A stretch of DNA of 64,000 nucleotides from Pyrenophora tritici-repentis (GCF_003171515.1 NC_089396.1:868001-932000); one strand, 5' to 3'; shown: positions 10,788-21,199, counted from the first letter of the stretch. A program made the numbers and translations. Notes: generated by a model not told the origin, from the letters alone.

Positions 10788-11459
10788 TTAGTTAGCAAGA
10801 CGGGGATCTCGTTTGAGTAAGGCCAGGCGTGCTAGCCTTCTCCGTTCTGGGGCGCTGATGGGCACAGGTTTTGTCGCCTTTTCTTTCTCTTGATCCTGGT
10901 CTCGCGTGTCATGTCTTCCCCTCATCGTATCACTCGTCCGGGTACCATAGTTCTTCAGTCCGTCTTCTACCCTTTTTTGGACGTTTCGCATGAACAGCAC
11001 CTCGTCAACATCGCTCTCCTCTTCCTCCTCTTCCTGTCTTTGCCTCTCCTCTGCCTCGGTATCAGCCTTTAGCTTCATCTCCTCTTCTACCTCTGCCTTC
11101 ATTTCAAGAAGAGCTGCTTCGCGTCGGGCCAAGGCATCTCGCGTCATTTGGCACTTTGCGAGCTCAGCGTTGAGTATGCGGAGCTCAGAATCGAGAGACT
11201 GTTGGTGGACCATGGGCGTAGAGGAATACACACTTATTGGTGATGACATGGGCGACGATTGCATCTCGATATACTTTGGTGATTCGGGTGGTGTGTCTCG
11301 CTGTCGTGATAGAGGGCAGTTGAAATATTTTTCTGACTCCATTGTCATGGCGCTATCGTTTGCCCGAAGATTGGCTGTGTCTTGTTCCGTTGCCAGTTCT
11401 TGCTTAGACCAAGCATGCTCAAAGACGGGGTAATCGAGCCACGCATTTGATGAAGGCAT
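10788..11459 (-). CDS. Hypothetical coiled-coil protein
   Basis: 223 residues from MPSSNAWLDY to the stop; the frame is open further upstream to 11582, but the preceding residues look like translated leader. The middle (residues ~95-160) is a charged coiled coil with an acidic run (RQEEEEEESDVDEV). The C-terminus is basic and ends KRDPRLAN. A Ser/Pro-rich segment (SSPMSSPISVYSS) precedes the coil and could be phosphorylated. There is no signal peptide, membrane segment or enzyme motif. I do not recognise the family. No intron is needed. Confidence 0.55.
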   Translation of the reverse strand: MPSSNAWLDYPVFEHAWSKQELATEQDTANLRANDSAMTMESEKYFNCPLSRQRDTPPESPKYIEMQSSPMSSPISVYSSTPMVHQQSLDSELRILNAELAKCQMTRDALARREAALLEMKAEVEEEMKLKADTEAEERQRQEEEEEESDVDEVLFMRNVQKRVEDGLKNYGTRTSDTMRGRHDTRDQDQEKEKATKPVPISAPERRRLARLALLKRDPRLAN

Positions 11460-11740
11460 TATGGCGACGCTGTCTCGCGGCCGGCTGAGGGTTGCGTTCG
11501 TAGATGTAGGACGACTGGTTATGTGTGTTTGTCGCAGTCGTGGCCTGTGTGACAAGTGTGTTCGTTGAGTTGAATTTGTCACGTGGTGGGATTAAAGAAT
11601 TAAGATCTGATGGCCGAGAAAAGTGTAGCGCTGTGGTGAATATATGCGCTGCGAGCCTAGATTGGTCCCCGGTGGGGTGATCGCGTGTGTGAACCATGGT
11701 TCCCAGCCATGGAGAACCCCGGACCTCACGAGGACAGCAT

Positions 11741-12938
11741 TCACGCTCTCGAATTTTCTCTTATCTCCTTCAGCTGAGTCAACACATGTTCCTCGGTAGA
11801 GTGCGCTTTCACACAGCTGACTAGTAATTCCTGCTCGCTTCCTGGGGCCATCCCAGCTGTGTTTGGTATTCGCCTGTCAAGATTGGTCAAAAAGGGATAG
11901 CCTTGCGCAACCACACTGACGAACGCCTCAAGCTCAGCACTCAATCCATCATCTTCGTACATCTTGCTAATGACTTCCCAAGTTATTTCAATCAACGGTA
12001 ATGTATCGATAGTTTCCATTGGCCTTCCAAACGCTGATGAAATCTGCAATAGATTTGCAGAGCGCATGACGTCTGCAGAGTTATTCTGACCGGCTGCGTG
12101 AAATAGAGCAGGGTTGAAGAAGAGGCCGTCACCCATGGCTAAAGGTACAGAGACGTAGATATTAACAAAGTAGTCTTGAAACTCTGGTATGCGGTCTGCT
12201 ATGTAACCTTCCTCGTACTTCTGACTAAACGGTAGTAAGCGCGTGGGACCGCTTTCGATCGGCATATCTGTATGCGCGACTGCGCCTTGGATTGTAAAGA
12301 ATTGCGAAGCGAGCTGCATGGCTCGAGAAAACTTTGCGCAAGATTCTGTATCTTGGAAGCCAAGGTGGTAGTCGCGGTGTGGAATCTGAGCTTTTGCGCC
12401 CGGCTTCACGATATTGACTTGCACTGTAAGTCGATGATGCCGACCTAACCATGCTTCTGAGATGAGCGGTAACCAAGGGTTCGAATGGTAATCTACAAAA
12501 GACTGCGGGTCTCGTAGACAATGTTTGGACAATGAGTTCAGATACGGTCATTTGTGCCAGCTCCAGCGAAATGATCGCCTTGCTTGCCAGTACCTCTACA
12601 TTCTTCAGCGATGATTTTGGAGTAAAAACCACTCACTCTATCGATCAAAGAAGTATTCTTGAATATTTTTTTGGTAACAAACACGCCAGATCCAGAATGC
12701 GAAATGTCATCCACGCATCTTGCAATGCCGAGCGATGTTCACCACTCAGCGAGGAGTAGTCAGGAAGATTGTAGATTGGGACATTCCTGTCAATAGAGCT
12801 CACATGTGGGTAATAAGTTTGTTGAAGTCTTCGAGTGATGGAGGCTTGTTGACTGAGAAAAGCCGGTGTCCGATCAGATGCTGATTGTCGCCATTGGCAC
12901 GCTCGTTGCGTGGAATTGTTGTATGTTCTTAGATTCAT
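11741..12938 (-). pseudogene. Phytanoyl-CoA dioxygenase-like protein, two frameshifts
   Basis: Read on the minus strand from a start near 12938. The Fe(II)/2-oxoglutarate site is visible: HRDYHLGFQ carries the His-x-Asp pair, and the distal His lies in FHAAGQNNS. Two one-base losses split the frame: at about 12711 (a Trp codon before the segment SGSGVFVTK) and at about 12539 (at NDRI, before SKHCLRDPQ). In both cases the expected sequence resumes in the adjacent frame. Family members hydroxylate alkyl or natural-product substrates using O2 and 2-oxoglutarate. A transposon begins about 100 bp upstream of the start and may have removed the promoter. Recent pseudogene or consensus error; the conserved iron ligands argue against old decay. 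Confidence 0.7.
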
Positions 12939-13041
12939 CGTCTTGTTGTATTCATGTTCCAACAAGTATCGCGAGAATCTGAGACTTGTTGATGATGAAG
13001 GGTAGAGTACGCCGAGCAGTGGTCCTTGCCTGATAAGGATA

Positions 13042-13083
13042 CTGTGTCCGTGCGCGTACTGTAACTTAATGCAACACGACCTG
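13042..13083 (+). repeat. Left TIR of the outer pogo element (outer part)
   Basis: Matches the reverse complement of 16981-17016 apart from a ten-base insertion (13058-13067). The inner continuation of this TIR resumes at 14939, after the nested element. Confidence 0.8.
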
Positions 13084-13085
13084 TA

Positions 13086-13138
13086 ACATGTTTTATAAGC
13101 GAGCCGCCAGTACAAGCGAGCCGCCACCTAACCAAACT
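13086..13138 (+). repeat. Left TIR of nested pogo element
   Basis: Nearly perfect reverse complement of 14887-14938. The internally repeated 12-mer AAGCGAGCCGCC could be two transposase-binding sites. Confidence 0.85.
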
Positions 13139-13205
13139 TTTGCAACTTCAAAGCGACGCATCTCAACAACGCGATAATACTATTGCTAGATATTGATACA
13201 GTAGA

Positions 13206-14858
13206 TTACTCTATATTGATAGTATTAGTGTTGCATGTGCGTGAGTTGTGCCCAGTCTCCTTGCACCTGGTGCAGCGCCTTTGAGCCCGCTAGCTGACGC
13301 CTGATCGCGCTCCTCCTTAACGCTCTTCATGAGCAATCTGCTGGTCAGCCTCATTTTGAGCCAGTATATCCTCTCCAGCTCCCTTTGTGAGTACTCCATG
13401 CTTCTGTATACGCCTTTTAGAGCGCTGCCTACGCGCTGAGGCTGCGCTGTTGGCCTTCTCAAGACTAGAGATCCAATCGCGCATCAGCTTAGCAGAGAGC
13501 ATTATCACCTCAGCGCCCTTCTTTAGCTGGTCAATCGCCTTAATAATCGAAGCTGGTGATAAGCTCTTATGCTGGCGCACGCGCTAACATATAAGGCTTG
13601 ACTGAGCCTCAAGCTCACGCGCGTTGCTTGGTGTTTGAGCTACCCAGGGAGCCTCTGGTAGAGCAGCTGCTGGAGGAGTAAGTGTACGCAGCTGTACATC
13701 TACCTTTGATAGAACAGCCTCTAGTTGTAGAGGAACAAGGCCTGCGCCGCGGAAGGCTGAGCAGATGTTGGCTGGCGTGAACGCTCGATCAAACGCAGCC
13801 TTAAACGCTGGCAGAAACTCTAGCTTAGTGATGTAGTTGATGTGGTTGCGCATGAGGCTCTCCACCTCACGGCTGTACGCGCGCTTCAATGGCGAGAGGC
13901 AGCTAACATCAAGTGGCTAGAGTAGGTGAGATAAGTGAGGAGGCATACAGAGCGTATATATATTGTTCTCCTTGCAGAGCTCCTAGAACTCTAGAGACTA
14001 GTGGCTCCTATGGCCATCAATAATAAGCAGGCGACGCGCGCCTATAGTACGAGCCTGCGTGTGAGCGTTGAAGTGCTTTAGCCACTCAACTCCAAGCTCA
14101 TTATTCGTCCAGCCATTGTCGCTGACTGCGATCGCCCAGTCGCGTAGGATATCCTCCTCATACCAGGCTGATAGGTGGTACTAGCCAGCGAAGATAAGGA
14201 ATAGTGGCACTGACCAGCCACCAGCGCTGATGGCAGCGATTAGCGTTACCCACTCGCGATTGCCTAGCTGAATACTCTTTGGCCTGCCTCTTCTCTCTAA
14301 TCCTGTTATAACCAGCTGCGTTGTAATCTTGCCCATTATAAAGCCAGCTTCATCAAAGTTGTATGTGTCCTCATCGCAGATACTAAGCTCAGTCTTTGTC
14401 TCTTCTACTAGCTTAAACCAGCGTTGGATAAGGGCTGGATTCTCACAGAGAGCTCTCTGCCTATCGTACGCTCGGTTGAAACACGTCCGAAGGCTATCTG
14501 TACGCTTGACAAAGTTGCGCGGCCAGTGGATGCCAACCAGGCTAGCGCCGCGTGCAGCCATCAGCTTATCAGCCATATCTCGTACATCAACGTAGGTAGG
14601 CCCAAATCCACGTAGATCTAGGTGAAGGATATAGCTGATAATCACCTCCTCTTCTCTCTAGGTAAGCTTCCTTGAGTTGGGCTGGCAATCGCGTCGTGCA
14701 GGTATACCAGCGCGTCGGTTACGTGGTGTCGTACGTGGGACATTATATATAGCTGCAGCAGTAGAAGCACTATTAATTTAATGCGCATTAATAGAAGAGA
14801 TAGCAAGCTGTATATCTGCTTCGTTTGAAGCTAATTGAGGCGCGCTGCGTAGAGCCAT
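13206..14858 (-). pseudogene. Transposase (DDE_1, pogo group) with nine in-frame stops
   Basis: One continuous frame of 551 codons from ATG at 14858 to the stop at 13206 contains nine TAG/TAA codons and no frameshift. Every one falls where Gln is expected, for example between SSINAH and INSAST, and in the segment around DGHRSH. The order is helix-turn-helix DNA-binding segment, catalytic Asp in YNFDEAGF, second in LLIIDGH, third in PLDV, and a C-terminal CCHC zinc knuckle (CTRCKETGHNSRTC). CAG-to-TAG and CAA-to-TAA are the C-to-T changes in CpA context produced by RIP. Non-functional as read. Confidence 0.9.
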
Positions 14859-14886
14859 TGTATGTTAAGATAGGAGAGGTGTAGAA

Positions 14887-14938
14887 AGTTGGTTAGGTGG
14901 CGGCTCGCTTGTACTGGCGGCTCGCTTATAAAACATGT
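14887..14938 (-). repeat. Right TIR of nested pogo element
   Basis: Inverted partner of 13086-13138; followed by the TA target duplication at 14939-14940 and the inner continuation of the outer element's TIR. Confidence 0.85.
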
Positions 14939-15059
14939 TAATGCAACACCAAACTTCACAACCACCCACCCAAAAATGAGGCTGTACAGCCACCCACAAT
15001 AGCTATTATCGCGGGATTTCATAGAGTAGTAGTATATTGATGCCCCTGATTACTTTGCG

Positions 15060-16925
15060 CTACTTATATTTGGCCGGAAGTTTGATGTTCCGGCCGTGCC
15101 GGGTCACTCTCGGCGGTGAGGCCGGTGCAGCTCCTGAGGCCTCTCCCTCATCAACAACACTATCTACAACGCGTTTTTGACGCTTATTGCGATTGTTATT
15201 AACTTTTGATGCCTTGCGCTTACCGTTTTGGGACTGTCGGATAGGTTTTTTGGTGTTGTTGTTGAGTTTTTTGCGGGCGCGTTCGGCCTCCTTCTCAGCC
15301 TTCTCCTTCATCCTTACCTCCTTGGCTGCCTCTCGTGCAGCTCGCTTCTCCTGAGTTACTTTCAACTTGTACAGCCTTGCCTGCTCTCTCAACTCAGATA
15401 TCCGAGTTTTTTGGAGTTTCTCCTGGTCTCTTTTTTGTTGTTTTTCAGCCCATTGCTCCCGGGCCTGCCGAAGCTTCCTTGGCGACCAGAAAACAGCTCC
15501 TCCATGAGGAGTATCTAGACGTTCTCGGCGTTTCAAGGGGTAGCTTTTTTGCCTTTCACCTCTCCTACACAGCTCCTCCGTGAGACCCTTTATCTCATTG
15601 CGGAGGAGCCTGTTTTCAACAACAAGCTGATGGAGGGTTTTGTTAAGTCTCCTCACTACCCTACTCCTTTCACCTCTACTTATATGGCGTATCAGTGAAT
15701 AGATTTTGACCCAGTCCAACTCGCTGAGGGGTGAAGTTGAGTCCTCATCCGAACTGGACACCTTAGGGGTGGCTGGCTTGAATTTTTTGAGTACAGGCGT
15801 CGGATCAGGTGGACAGATGCCGGTGGCGGTGAAGGCCTTTTTGATAAGTTCAGGGGTCATCGTGGATACGAAGGCTCGATGGAAAAGACTGAAGAAGTCT
15901 CCTTTTTGGATTTTGGAGACTCCTAGGGAGTTTTGAGTGAATAAGGCTAGCTCTTTTTGATAGGCTGATGAAAGAGACTTAAACACTACAACGTCTAGGG
16001 GTTGAAGCCGATGGGTTGAATGAGGAGGAAAGATAGTTAGGAGAATCCGGTGTTGATTGCAAAACTCCAAAAACTCCGGAGTTATATGAGATCCGTGCCC
16101 ATCCATGATGAGTAACCGGGGAGCATAGGGATCCTTTGGCCGGGTGAATGGCTCAAACAGGTGTTTGAGCCAGCTCGGCCCTATCTCGTCGCTCGACCAG
16201 CCACATTCGGATGCCGTCACAAAGGCCTGATGTTCTCCTTCATCAATCTTATCCACCCAAACTGACTGGAGGTCCCCTGAGCTACTCCTAAAGATGAGGC
16301 TTGGCGGTAATGCCGTCCTATCGGCACAAATACAGATTATAGTGCTTATCCATTCACGTGCTCCGTCATTGATAGCTGTAGTCACCTCCTTTTGCTGGTA
16401 CAGGCGTTTGTCAAATATCCTTTTTGACCTGCCGCCGGCACCTATAGCAAACCCCTTTTCGTCCATGTTATAAGTGTTTTTTGCTTTCACCCGGTGCTCC
16501 TCGTGTTTGCCGTGAAGGAGGTCGAAATACTCCTTAATCTTTGCCCCTGAATCGGCTTTATGGCGTTTGCGATTCATAGGCCTTTGCCATTTTAAGATGA
16601 CTTTGTTGGAGTTTCTCCGGAGAAATCCGGATACCCACCTATCGCCCACTCCTTTTTGAGCAATTGAGGCTGCAAAATTCTTAACCATTTGTCTTGTAGG
16701 AGGCAGGCGACGCTTAGTAAGCCCCTGAATATACTCCACAAGGTACTTTTCTTGTAGTGGGTGAAGGAGTTGATGGGCAGCAGAGCGGGGTTGCGTAAGC
16801 CCCTTGTGCCTCCTGATCAACGTAGATGGCACAACACCGATCTTTTTTGCAATTTGGCGGTAGCTAAAAGGTTCCCCTGGCTTCAACGCATCGATTGCGG
16901 CCATCGCGTCCAAAATTGAAGTCAT
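15060..16925 (-). CDS. Pogo/Fot1-type transposase (intact)
   Basis: 621 residues from MTSILDAMAAIDALKPGEPF; the frame is open to 17075, but the extra leader is translated TIR flank. The N-terminus has a Psq-type helix-turn-helix (SYRQIAKKIGVVPSTLIRRH) and a CENP-B-like second DNA-binding region. The DDE_1 core shows Asp in YNMDEKGF, in LLIMDGHGSH and in RLQPLDVVVF. The C-terminal ~170 residues are basic and coiled, with no zinc knuckle, unlike the other two pogo elements here. There is no in-frame stop and no RIP pattern. It lies inside TIRs with TA duplications, so the copy may be active, or may drive non-autonomous relatives. Confidence 0.92.
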   Translation of the reverse strand: MTSILDAMAAIDALKPGEPFSYRQIAKKIGVVPSTLIRRHKGLTQPRSAAHQLLHPLQEKYLVEYIQGLTKRRLPPTRQMVKNFAASIAQKGVGDRWVSGFLRRNSNKVILKWQRPMNRKRHKADSGAKIKEYFDLLHGKHEEHRVKAKNTYNMDEKGFAIGAGGRSKRIFDKRLYQQKEVTTAINDGAREWISTIICICADRTALPPSLIFRSSSGDLQSVWVDKIDEGEHQAFVTASECGWSSDEIGPSWLKHLFEPFTRPKDPYAPRLLIMDGHGSHITPEFLEFCNQHRILLTIFPPHSTHRLQPLDVVVFKSLSSAYQKELALFTQNSLGVSKIQKGDFFSLFHRAFVSTMTPELIKKAFTATGICPPDPTPVLKKFKPATPKVSSSDEDSTSPLSELDWVKIYSLIRHISRGERSRVVRRLNKTLHQLVVENRLLRNEIKGLTEELCRRGERQKSYPLKRRERLDTPHGGAVFWSPRKLRQAREQWAEKQQKRDQEKLQKTRISELREQARLYKLKVTQEKRAAREAAKEVRMKEKAEKEAERARKKLNNNTKKPIRQSQNGKRKASKVNNNRNKRQKRVVDSVVDEGEASGAAPASPPRVTRHGRNIKLPAKYK

Positions 16926-16973
16926 ATTGGTGGAGTTATGGGTGGTTGCGGTGAAGGTCAACTTATGGTGGGG

Positions 16974-17016
16974 GTGTTGCATTACAGGTCGTGTTGCATT
17001 ACGCGCACGGACACAG
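16974..17016 (-). repeat. Right TIR of outer pogo element
   Basis: The reverse complement reads CTGTGTCCGTGCGCGT then AATGCAACAC, GACCTGTA and a second ATGCAACAC. It is uninterrupted and serves as the reference for the split left TIR. TA follows at 17017-17018. Confidence 0.8.
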
Positions 17017-17585
17017 TAAGTGAAAGCCACCCCGCACCTACTGCATCCCTCTGTCATCCTCTGCACAACCTCCACAAAACATGCCGAGTTAGGTCACTGT
17101 AATCTCTGTGATAACTTCTTTGTACACCACGCAGTGCACTCCGGGCGTTGTGAAGCCGTCAAGCCAACTACGGCACGATGCGTTATCTTTGGACGCGCGT
17201 ACGGTCGTCTTCACTGCTTAGAGTGTTGCTTCGATCTGAATACCACCTGGGTGACATGAAATACTTGATATACTATCATACAGAGGTCACTGTAGGCATC
17301 AGACACGCCTATCGGATGCTTAGCCACACGGCCAAGTATTCTTTGTATCATCCAGGTGATGCAGCGAAGACCGTAAAACTTCCTCATGGATCTTTGCTGT
17401 AGTTTGGCGATTTCTATTATGAACTGGTAAGTATAACCTTCTAGTATGTACCTATGCACGCATGAAATGACACATGATAAGCACTTTTCAATTCTCAAGG
17501 GTAGCACTAAAACCGCCTTTACTGGACCATCCGAACCAGAATCCAACACAACTCACAAACTTTTAGACACGACTCTTGGACCTGT
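17017..17585. other. Intergenic region right of the transposon
   Basis: About 570 bp. A 112-residue minus-strand frame at 17211-17549 has no recognisable feature and no supporting splice or start context. I see nothing else. Confidence 0.4.
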
Positions 17586-18815
17586 TTAAACACCAATAAT
17601 GGTGTGCTCCCTGACAAAATTTCTCCCATCAGCGCTCCTTTTGACAACTTTTGACTTTTCGAAGATATTCTTACCAACTACACCGACATCGGCACGCCCA
17701 TTGATGAAACCAGAGTCCTTGACCCAAAAGATCAAGTTGATAGAGTCGTCCTCGGTAACTGGTTGAAATGCTTTGAAGACAGTGATTTTGTAAATCATCT
17801 TGTTGCCCCCAAGCTGATGTTTGTGTTGAGCGAGAAAGAAACCGGCTCCAATACCGTTTGGTGTACCTATAATTTGACATGTCAGCTTCGAAGTTCAATG
17901 ACTTGCTCGATAGAACATAAAGCACGTCTGCTTGCGCAGTTGTGAGAGAGGCCGACATACCTAGGATGGCTTGCGCCTCAATCGTATGCATCTCAAAGTC
18001 TGTTCCAGGCCATACCTGGAATCCATTGGCTCTCTGTTGTCCTGGAGGAGGGAGGTAAGTCTTCATAGCCACTTCCAAAATGCTCAGTGTAATCTGATTA
18101 GTAACGCAGATACTCCAAATAGCCGTGATCGTGGAAAAACGCACTTCTCGGTTCCAAAAGGCCCAGGCAAAATCGGATGTGGCTCGTAGTGCAGGTAATT
18201 CATCCTCGTGAGGCGAGTTCTGTCCCCAGAGGGCCTTGGCCGCTTCGAATGCGCTCTTTCTGCTTATGAAGAATACCATACCTGAGATGGGGTTAACGCC
18301 GATTGTGGAGAATGCGCCGGTCACCTACGAATCAAGATTAGCAATTTTCGTCGATGCGTATGAGGAGAACATACTCGGTTTACTCTACCGCCTGGAGCTA
18401 CGTATGTCTGCTCAGAGAGTTGCCAATGGCTACCATCGGGCCTTGTCTTGTGTGGATCTCCATGACCGACATGGAAGCATTTGTTCGGTCCTTGTCGCTG
18501 TGTCGACCGCGGATCCATGCGGATACCCTCAAATGCTTTGTCGAGACCCCAGAAAGCGTCGAAATCGCACATTTGGGACCTTTCAGACTCGGTATAGCCC
18601 CATTGCGCGAGCTCCCTGTACATGTTTCCATCCCATGGGCTGTTGATGGGCTGCAAATAAGCGTCTGCTTGAGTTGAAGGCCATAGCATGGCTTGGTCGA
18701 GGCGCTCACCGCGGCATACTGAGTACCACCATTCTTCTTCTGTTGCGGGTTGATGGCCGACTACCCCCTGCAGGATAGTAAGGACGCGGAGGATGATAAT
18801 GGTTATAACCCTCAT
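17586..18815 (-). CDS. Putative secreted protein of unknown family (paralogue A)
   Basis: Three exons on the minus strand, 18375-18815, 17961-18324 and 17586-17866, give 361 residues. The hydrophobic N-terminus (MRVITIIILRVLTILQGVVG) looks like a signal peptide. Cysteines at the CRG, MCDFD and KCFHVGH positions are shared with the gene at 60468-61830. So are SGMVFFISRKS, WG, LRATSDFAW, PNGIGAGFFLAQHK and the two intron positions and phases (phase 0, then phase 1). The shared core ends with a segment around MIYKITVF. I do not recognise the family and assign no function. It lies 570 bp from a transposon. Three CGGTCA repeats precede it. Confidence 0.75.
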
Positions 18816-19783
18816 TTTATTGATTCTTTCGATAGTTGTGCCAAATACAACAGGGAAGGAAGACCACCAGTCTGGATAGATGTGCAACACGAAACTTCAA
18901 TGCAAGGTGACTAGGGAATAGCAGTACACTTGCGTGCCATTGTTCGTAGTTTCCAAGTGAACGCTCAGAATAACGGTCAATACAACGGTCAGTATAGCGG
19001 TCAACATGCTCAACGACTTGACCGACATCGCAGAGCCCCCCTGCACCTATGTGAATCTTTTACATCGGGCATTGGTAGAATCGCGCAGCCCGATGACTTT
19101 CTGCATGATTGCCAACGTTGGCCAAAAAAAAGCCGACATCAGGGCTGAGGTATGCAACAATGAACAGTGCACAACTTAGTTTAATGCCACACTTCTAGTC
19201 GCACTCCACATGTACAGCGGTAGGTTATAAAGCCATCTTTTTCAATATCAAATCTGACTACCACTACTGTGATGCTGAATTGATGTCAAATCTAGAATTC
19301 AGGCTATTCAATAGAAAAAAGCCGTGTTACCAGTTGTTCGATATCAGAAATCCTATCTGCTCAGAAAATACACGTGCACTTCGCCCATGGTAACACGACA
19401 ATCCCAACAAATCCCGCCAACCACCTCAAACCTACGCACCTCTCGCATTCACCTACAAAACCCCCAATATCTCAACTTCACAGAAACGATACAACTCACA
19501 TTCACATCGTCACTCCCCTCAGAACCCACACGCACAAACGCACTAACCCCAAACCGGCAATCCCGAACCCCAGCGCCCAATCTCCCAGGGAAGGTTTGCC
19601 GAACCCCGCATGCACCACTCCCCTACACGCGTCTAGAAGCCGTGCTCGTGTCGAGTAACGCCGGTCATCCTCAACGTTCTTCCGTATAAAGAGTGCAGTC
19701 GGTATCTACGATGTTCGTTTTTTCTAGAAAACCGTTATTGCCTACCGGAAAAAAAAGTCGCATTGCGATAACGTACGACGATC
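18816..19783. other. Intergenic region
   Basis: A 968-bp divergent gap. It holds the CGGTCA repeats (18974-19003). The Pro/Thr-rich frames at 19324-19689 are C-rich low-complexity translations with no start context and are not annotated as genes. Confidence 0.45.
18974..19003. promoter_or_regulatory. Three CGGTCA direct repeats at 12-bp spacing
   Basis: CGGTCA occurs at 18974, 18986 and 18998, about 160-190 bp upstream of the secreted-protein start at 18815. The even spacing suggests a transcription-factor array, but no factor is identified. Confidence 0.35.
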
Positions 19784-21199
19784 ATGAACGGCCAAACTGT
19801 AGCTGCTGCGGGCAAGAACTATGATATACCGGCAAAGATGAAGGCGTTACAGTAAGAAGATACATGCATAGGAGCTTCCAAGAATAGGGCTTCCATATGT
19901 GTGGGAAGGATGCAGACATTTGACTATGCATTAGGTATTCAGGACCGGAGACGTTTGCGGTTGTGGAAATTGATGTACCGGATATTGGGGATGATGATGT
20001 GCTTGTGAGATCACCCTCACCATGATGATAGGATGGGAAATAGGATAGAGGATGGAAGGGAAGGTTGGTTTGCTGACGGAGTGGATAGGTTAAGATTTCG
20101 GCTTGTGGGGTTTGCGGGACGGTATGTTGAGCGAGTGGGATGCGGTGGTAGTCATGTGAAAGTGGTGTTGACGAGTTGGTTAGGATTTACATTATCATAA
20201 AGGGGAGTTTTTGGCAAAGGTATGGGAGTTGTACTTTCTCTGAACTATTGATAGCAGACTAATTCTTGATACCAGTGGCCCTTGATTCCTGGTACACCTC
20301 CCTCACCCTCACACTCAACCCATCCCCCATCCTAACCACCCCCAGGCCACGAAGCAACCGGAACAATCGTCCGCACCGGCGCAAACGCCACCCACTTTCC
20401 GCCCGGAACCCGCATCGCAGCCGACGCCCTCGAACCCTGCCTCACCTGTTTCCACTGCGTCCGCCGCAAACCCCAACTCTGCACCTCAGTCACCGGCTTC
20501 GGGGGCAACGTACCCGGCGGCCTAGCCCAATACTGCCGGTACCCAGCCCGTCTCGTCTTCCCCATCAGCGACCGCATCACGGACCTCGAAGCCGTCTGCA
20601 TCGAGCCCGCGGCCTGCGCCCTCCACGGCATCGAGCGCATGGGCCTGGAAGTAGGAAGCCGCGTTCTGTTATTCGGATGCGGACCTACGGGTATTTTGCT
20701 CGCGCAACTGATCAAGTTGAATGGAGCAGCGCATTTGACGATTGCGAGTAAACCGGGACCGAAACTTGATTTAGCTCGCAAGATGGGTATAGCGGATACT
20801 TACATCTGCATCTCCGATGACGCTGCCGCTGACATGGCTGCCCTACATGCCGCCAACCCCCACGGTTTCGATATCGTAGTCGAAGCGACAGGTGCGCCTA
20901 GCGTCCTCGAGGCTGCAGTCGATTACGTGCGTAAAGGCGGGAAGTTAGTCGTGTATGGGGTTTACGACGAGGCGGTTAAGATCAGTTGGTCGCCGTTTCG
21001 GATTTGGGAAAGGGAGATTACGATTCTAGCGAGCTTTTGTAGTATGAGTCATATTCCGCATGTGTTGGAGTATGTTGAGGCTGGCGGGTTGAGGTTGGGG
21101 GGTATTGCGGATAGGACGTTTAGGATTGAGGAGTGGGGGGAGTGTTTGGAGGCGGTTAGGAGGCAGGAGGTTGTTAAGGCGGTTGTTGTTTTTGATTAG
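19784..21199 (+). CDS. Zinc-dependent alcohol dehydrogenase (polyol/threonine dehydrogenase type)
   Basis: Six exons, 19784-19851, 19935-20004, 20089-20121, 20184-20219, 20276-20291 and 20346-21199, give 358 residues, the usual length of medium-chain dehydrogenases. Short exons encode the catalytic zinc region CGVCGTDLHYHKGEF and PGHEATG. The structural zinc site EPCLTCFHCVRRKPQLC has the Cx2Cx2Cx7C spacing. The Rossmann motif GCGPTGILLAQL lies mid-protein. The family oxidises polyols such as sorbitol, xylitol or arabinitol, or L-threonine, with NAD(P)+ in the cytosol. Each intron phase was checked by frame arithmetic. Exons of 33, 36 and 16 nt are unusually small. Substrate is not deducible. 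Confidence 0.88.

Larger units (their letters stand above)
13086..14938 (-). mobile_element. RIP-degraded pogo-type transposon nested in a TIR
   Basis: A 1,853-bp element starting ACATGTTTTATAAGCGAGCC, with long TIRs (about 52 bp) at 13086-13138 and 14887-14938, each holding two copies of AAGCGAGCCGCC. TA duplications lie at 13084-13085 and 14939-14940. It carries one dead transposase on the minus strand. It sits inside the left TIR of the outer element, so it arrived later than that element at this site. Confidence 0.88.
13042..17016 (-). mobile_element. Pogo/Fot1-type DNA transposon with intact transposase, interrupted by a second element
   Basis: The outer boundaries are TIRs beginning CTGTGTCCGTGCGCGT at 13042 and, inverted, ending at 17016. 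They are flanked by TA duplications at 13040-13041 and 17017-17018. The TIR continues AATGCAACACGACCTGTA on both sides; the left copy has ten extra bases (13058-13067) and is split by another transposon at 13086-14938. Removing that insertion leaves an element of about 2.1 kb carrying one transposase on the minus strand. TA duplication and DDD-type transposase place it in the Tc1/mariner-pogo group. Confidence 0.85.

Noticed and set aside
13317..14645. Several separate small genes on the minus strand
   Set aside because: All are pieces of one transposase frame, in the same phase, separated only by RIP-type stop codons.
17211..17549. A 112-codon minus-strand frame between the transposon and secreted paralogue A
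   Set aside because: No signal, domain or splice support, and the codon pattern looks random.
19324..19689. A 121-codon Pro/Thr-rich frame
   Set aside because: C-rich low-complexity sequence with several overlapping open frames, no start context and no splice support.
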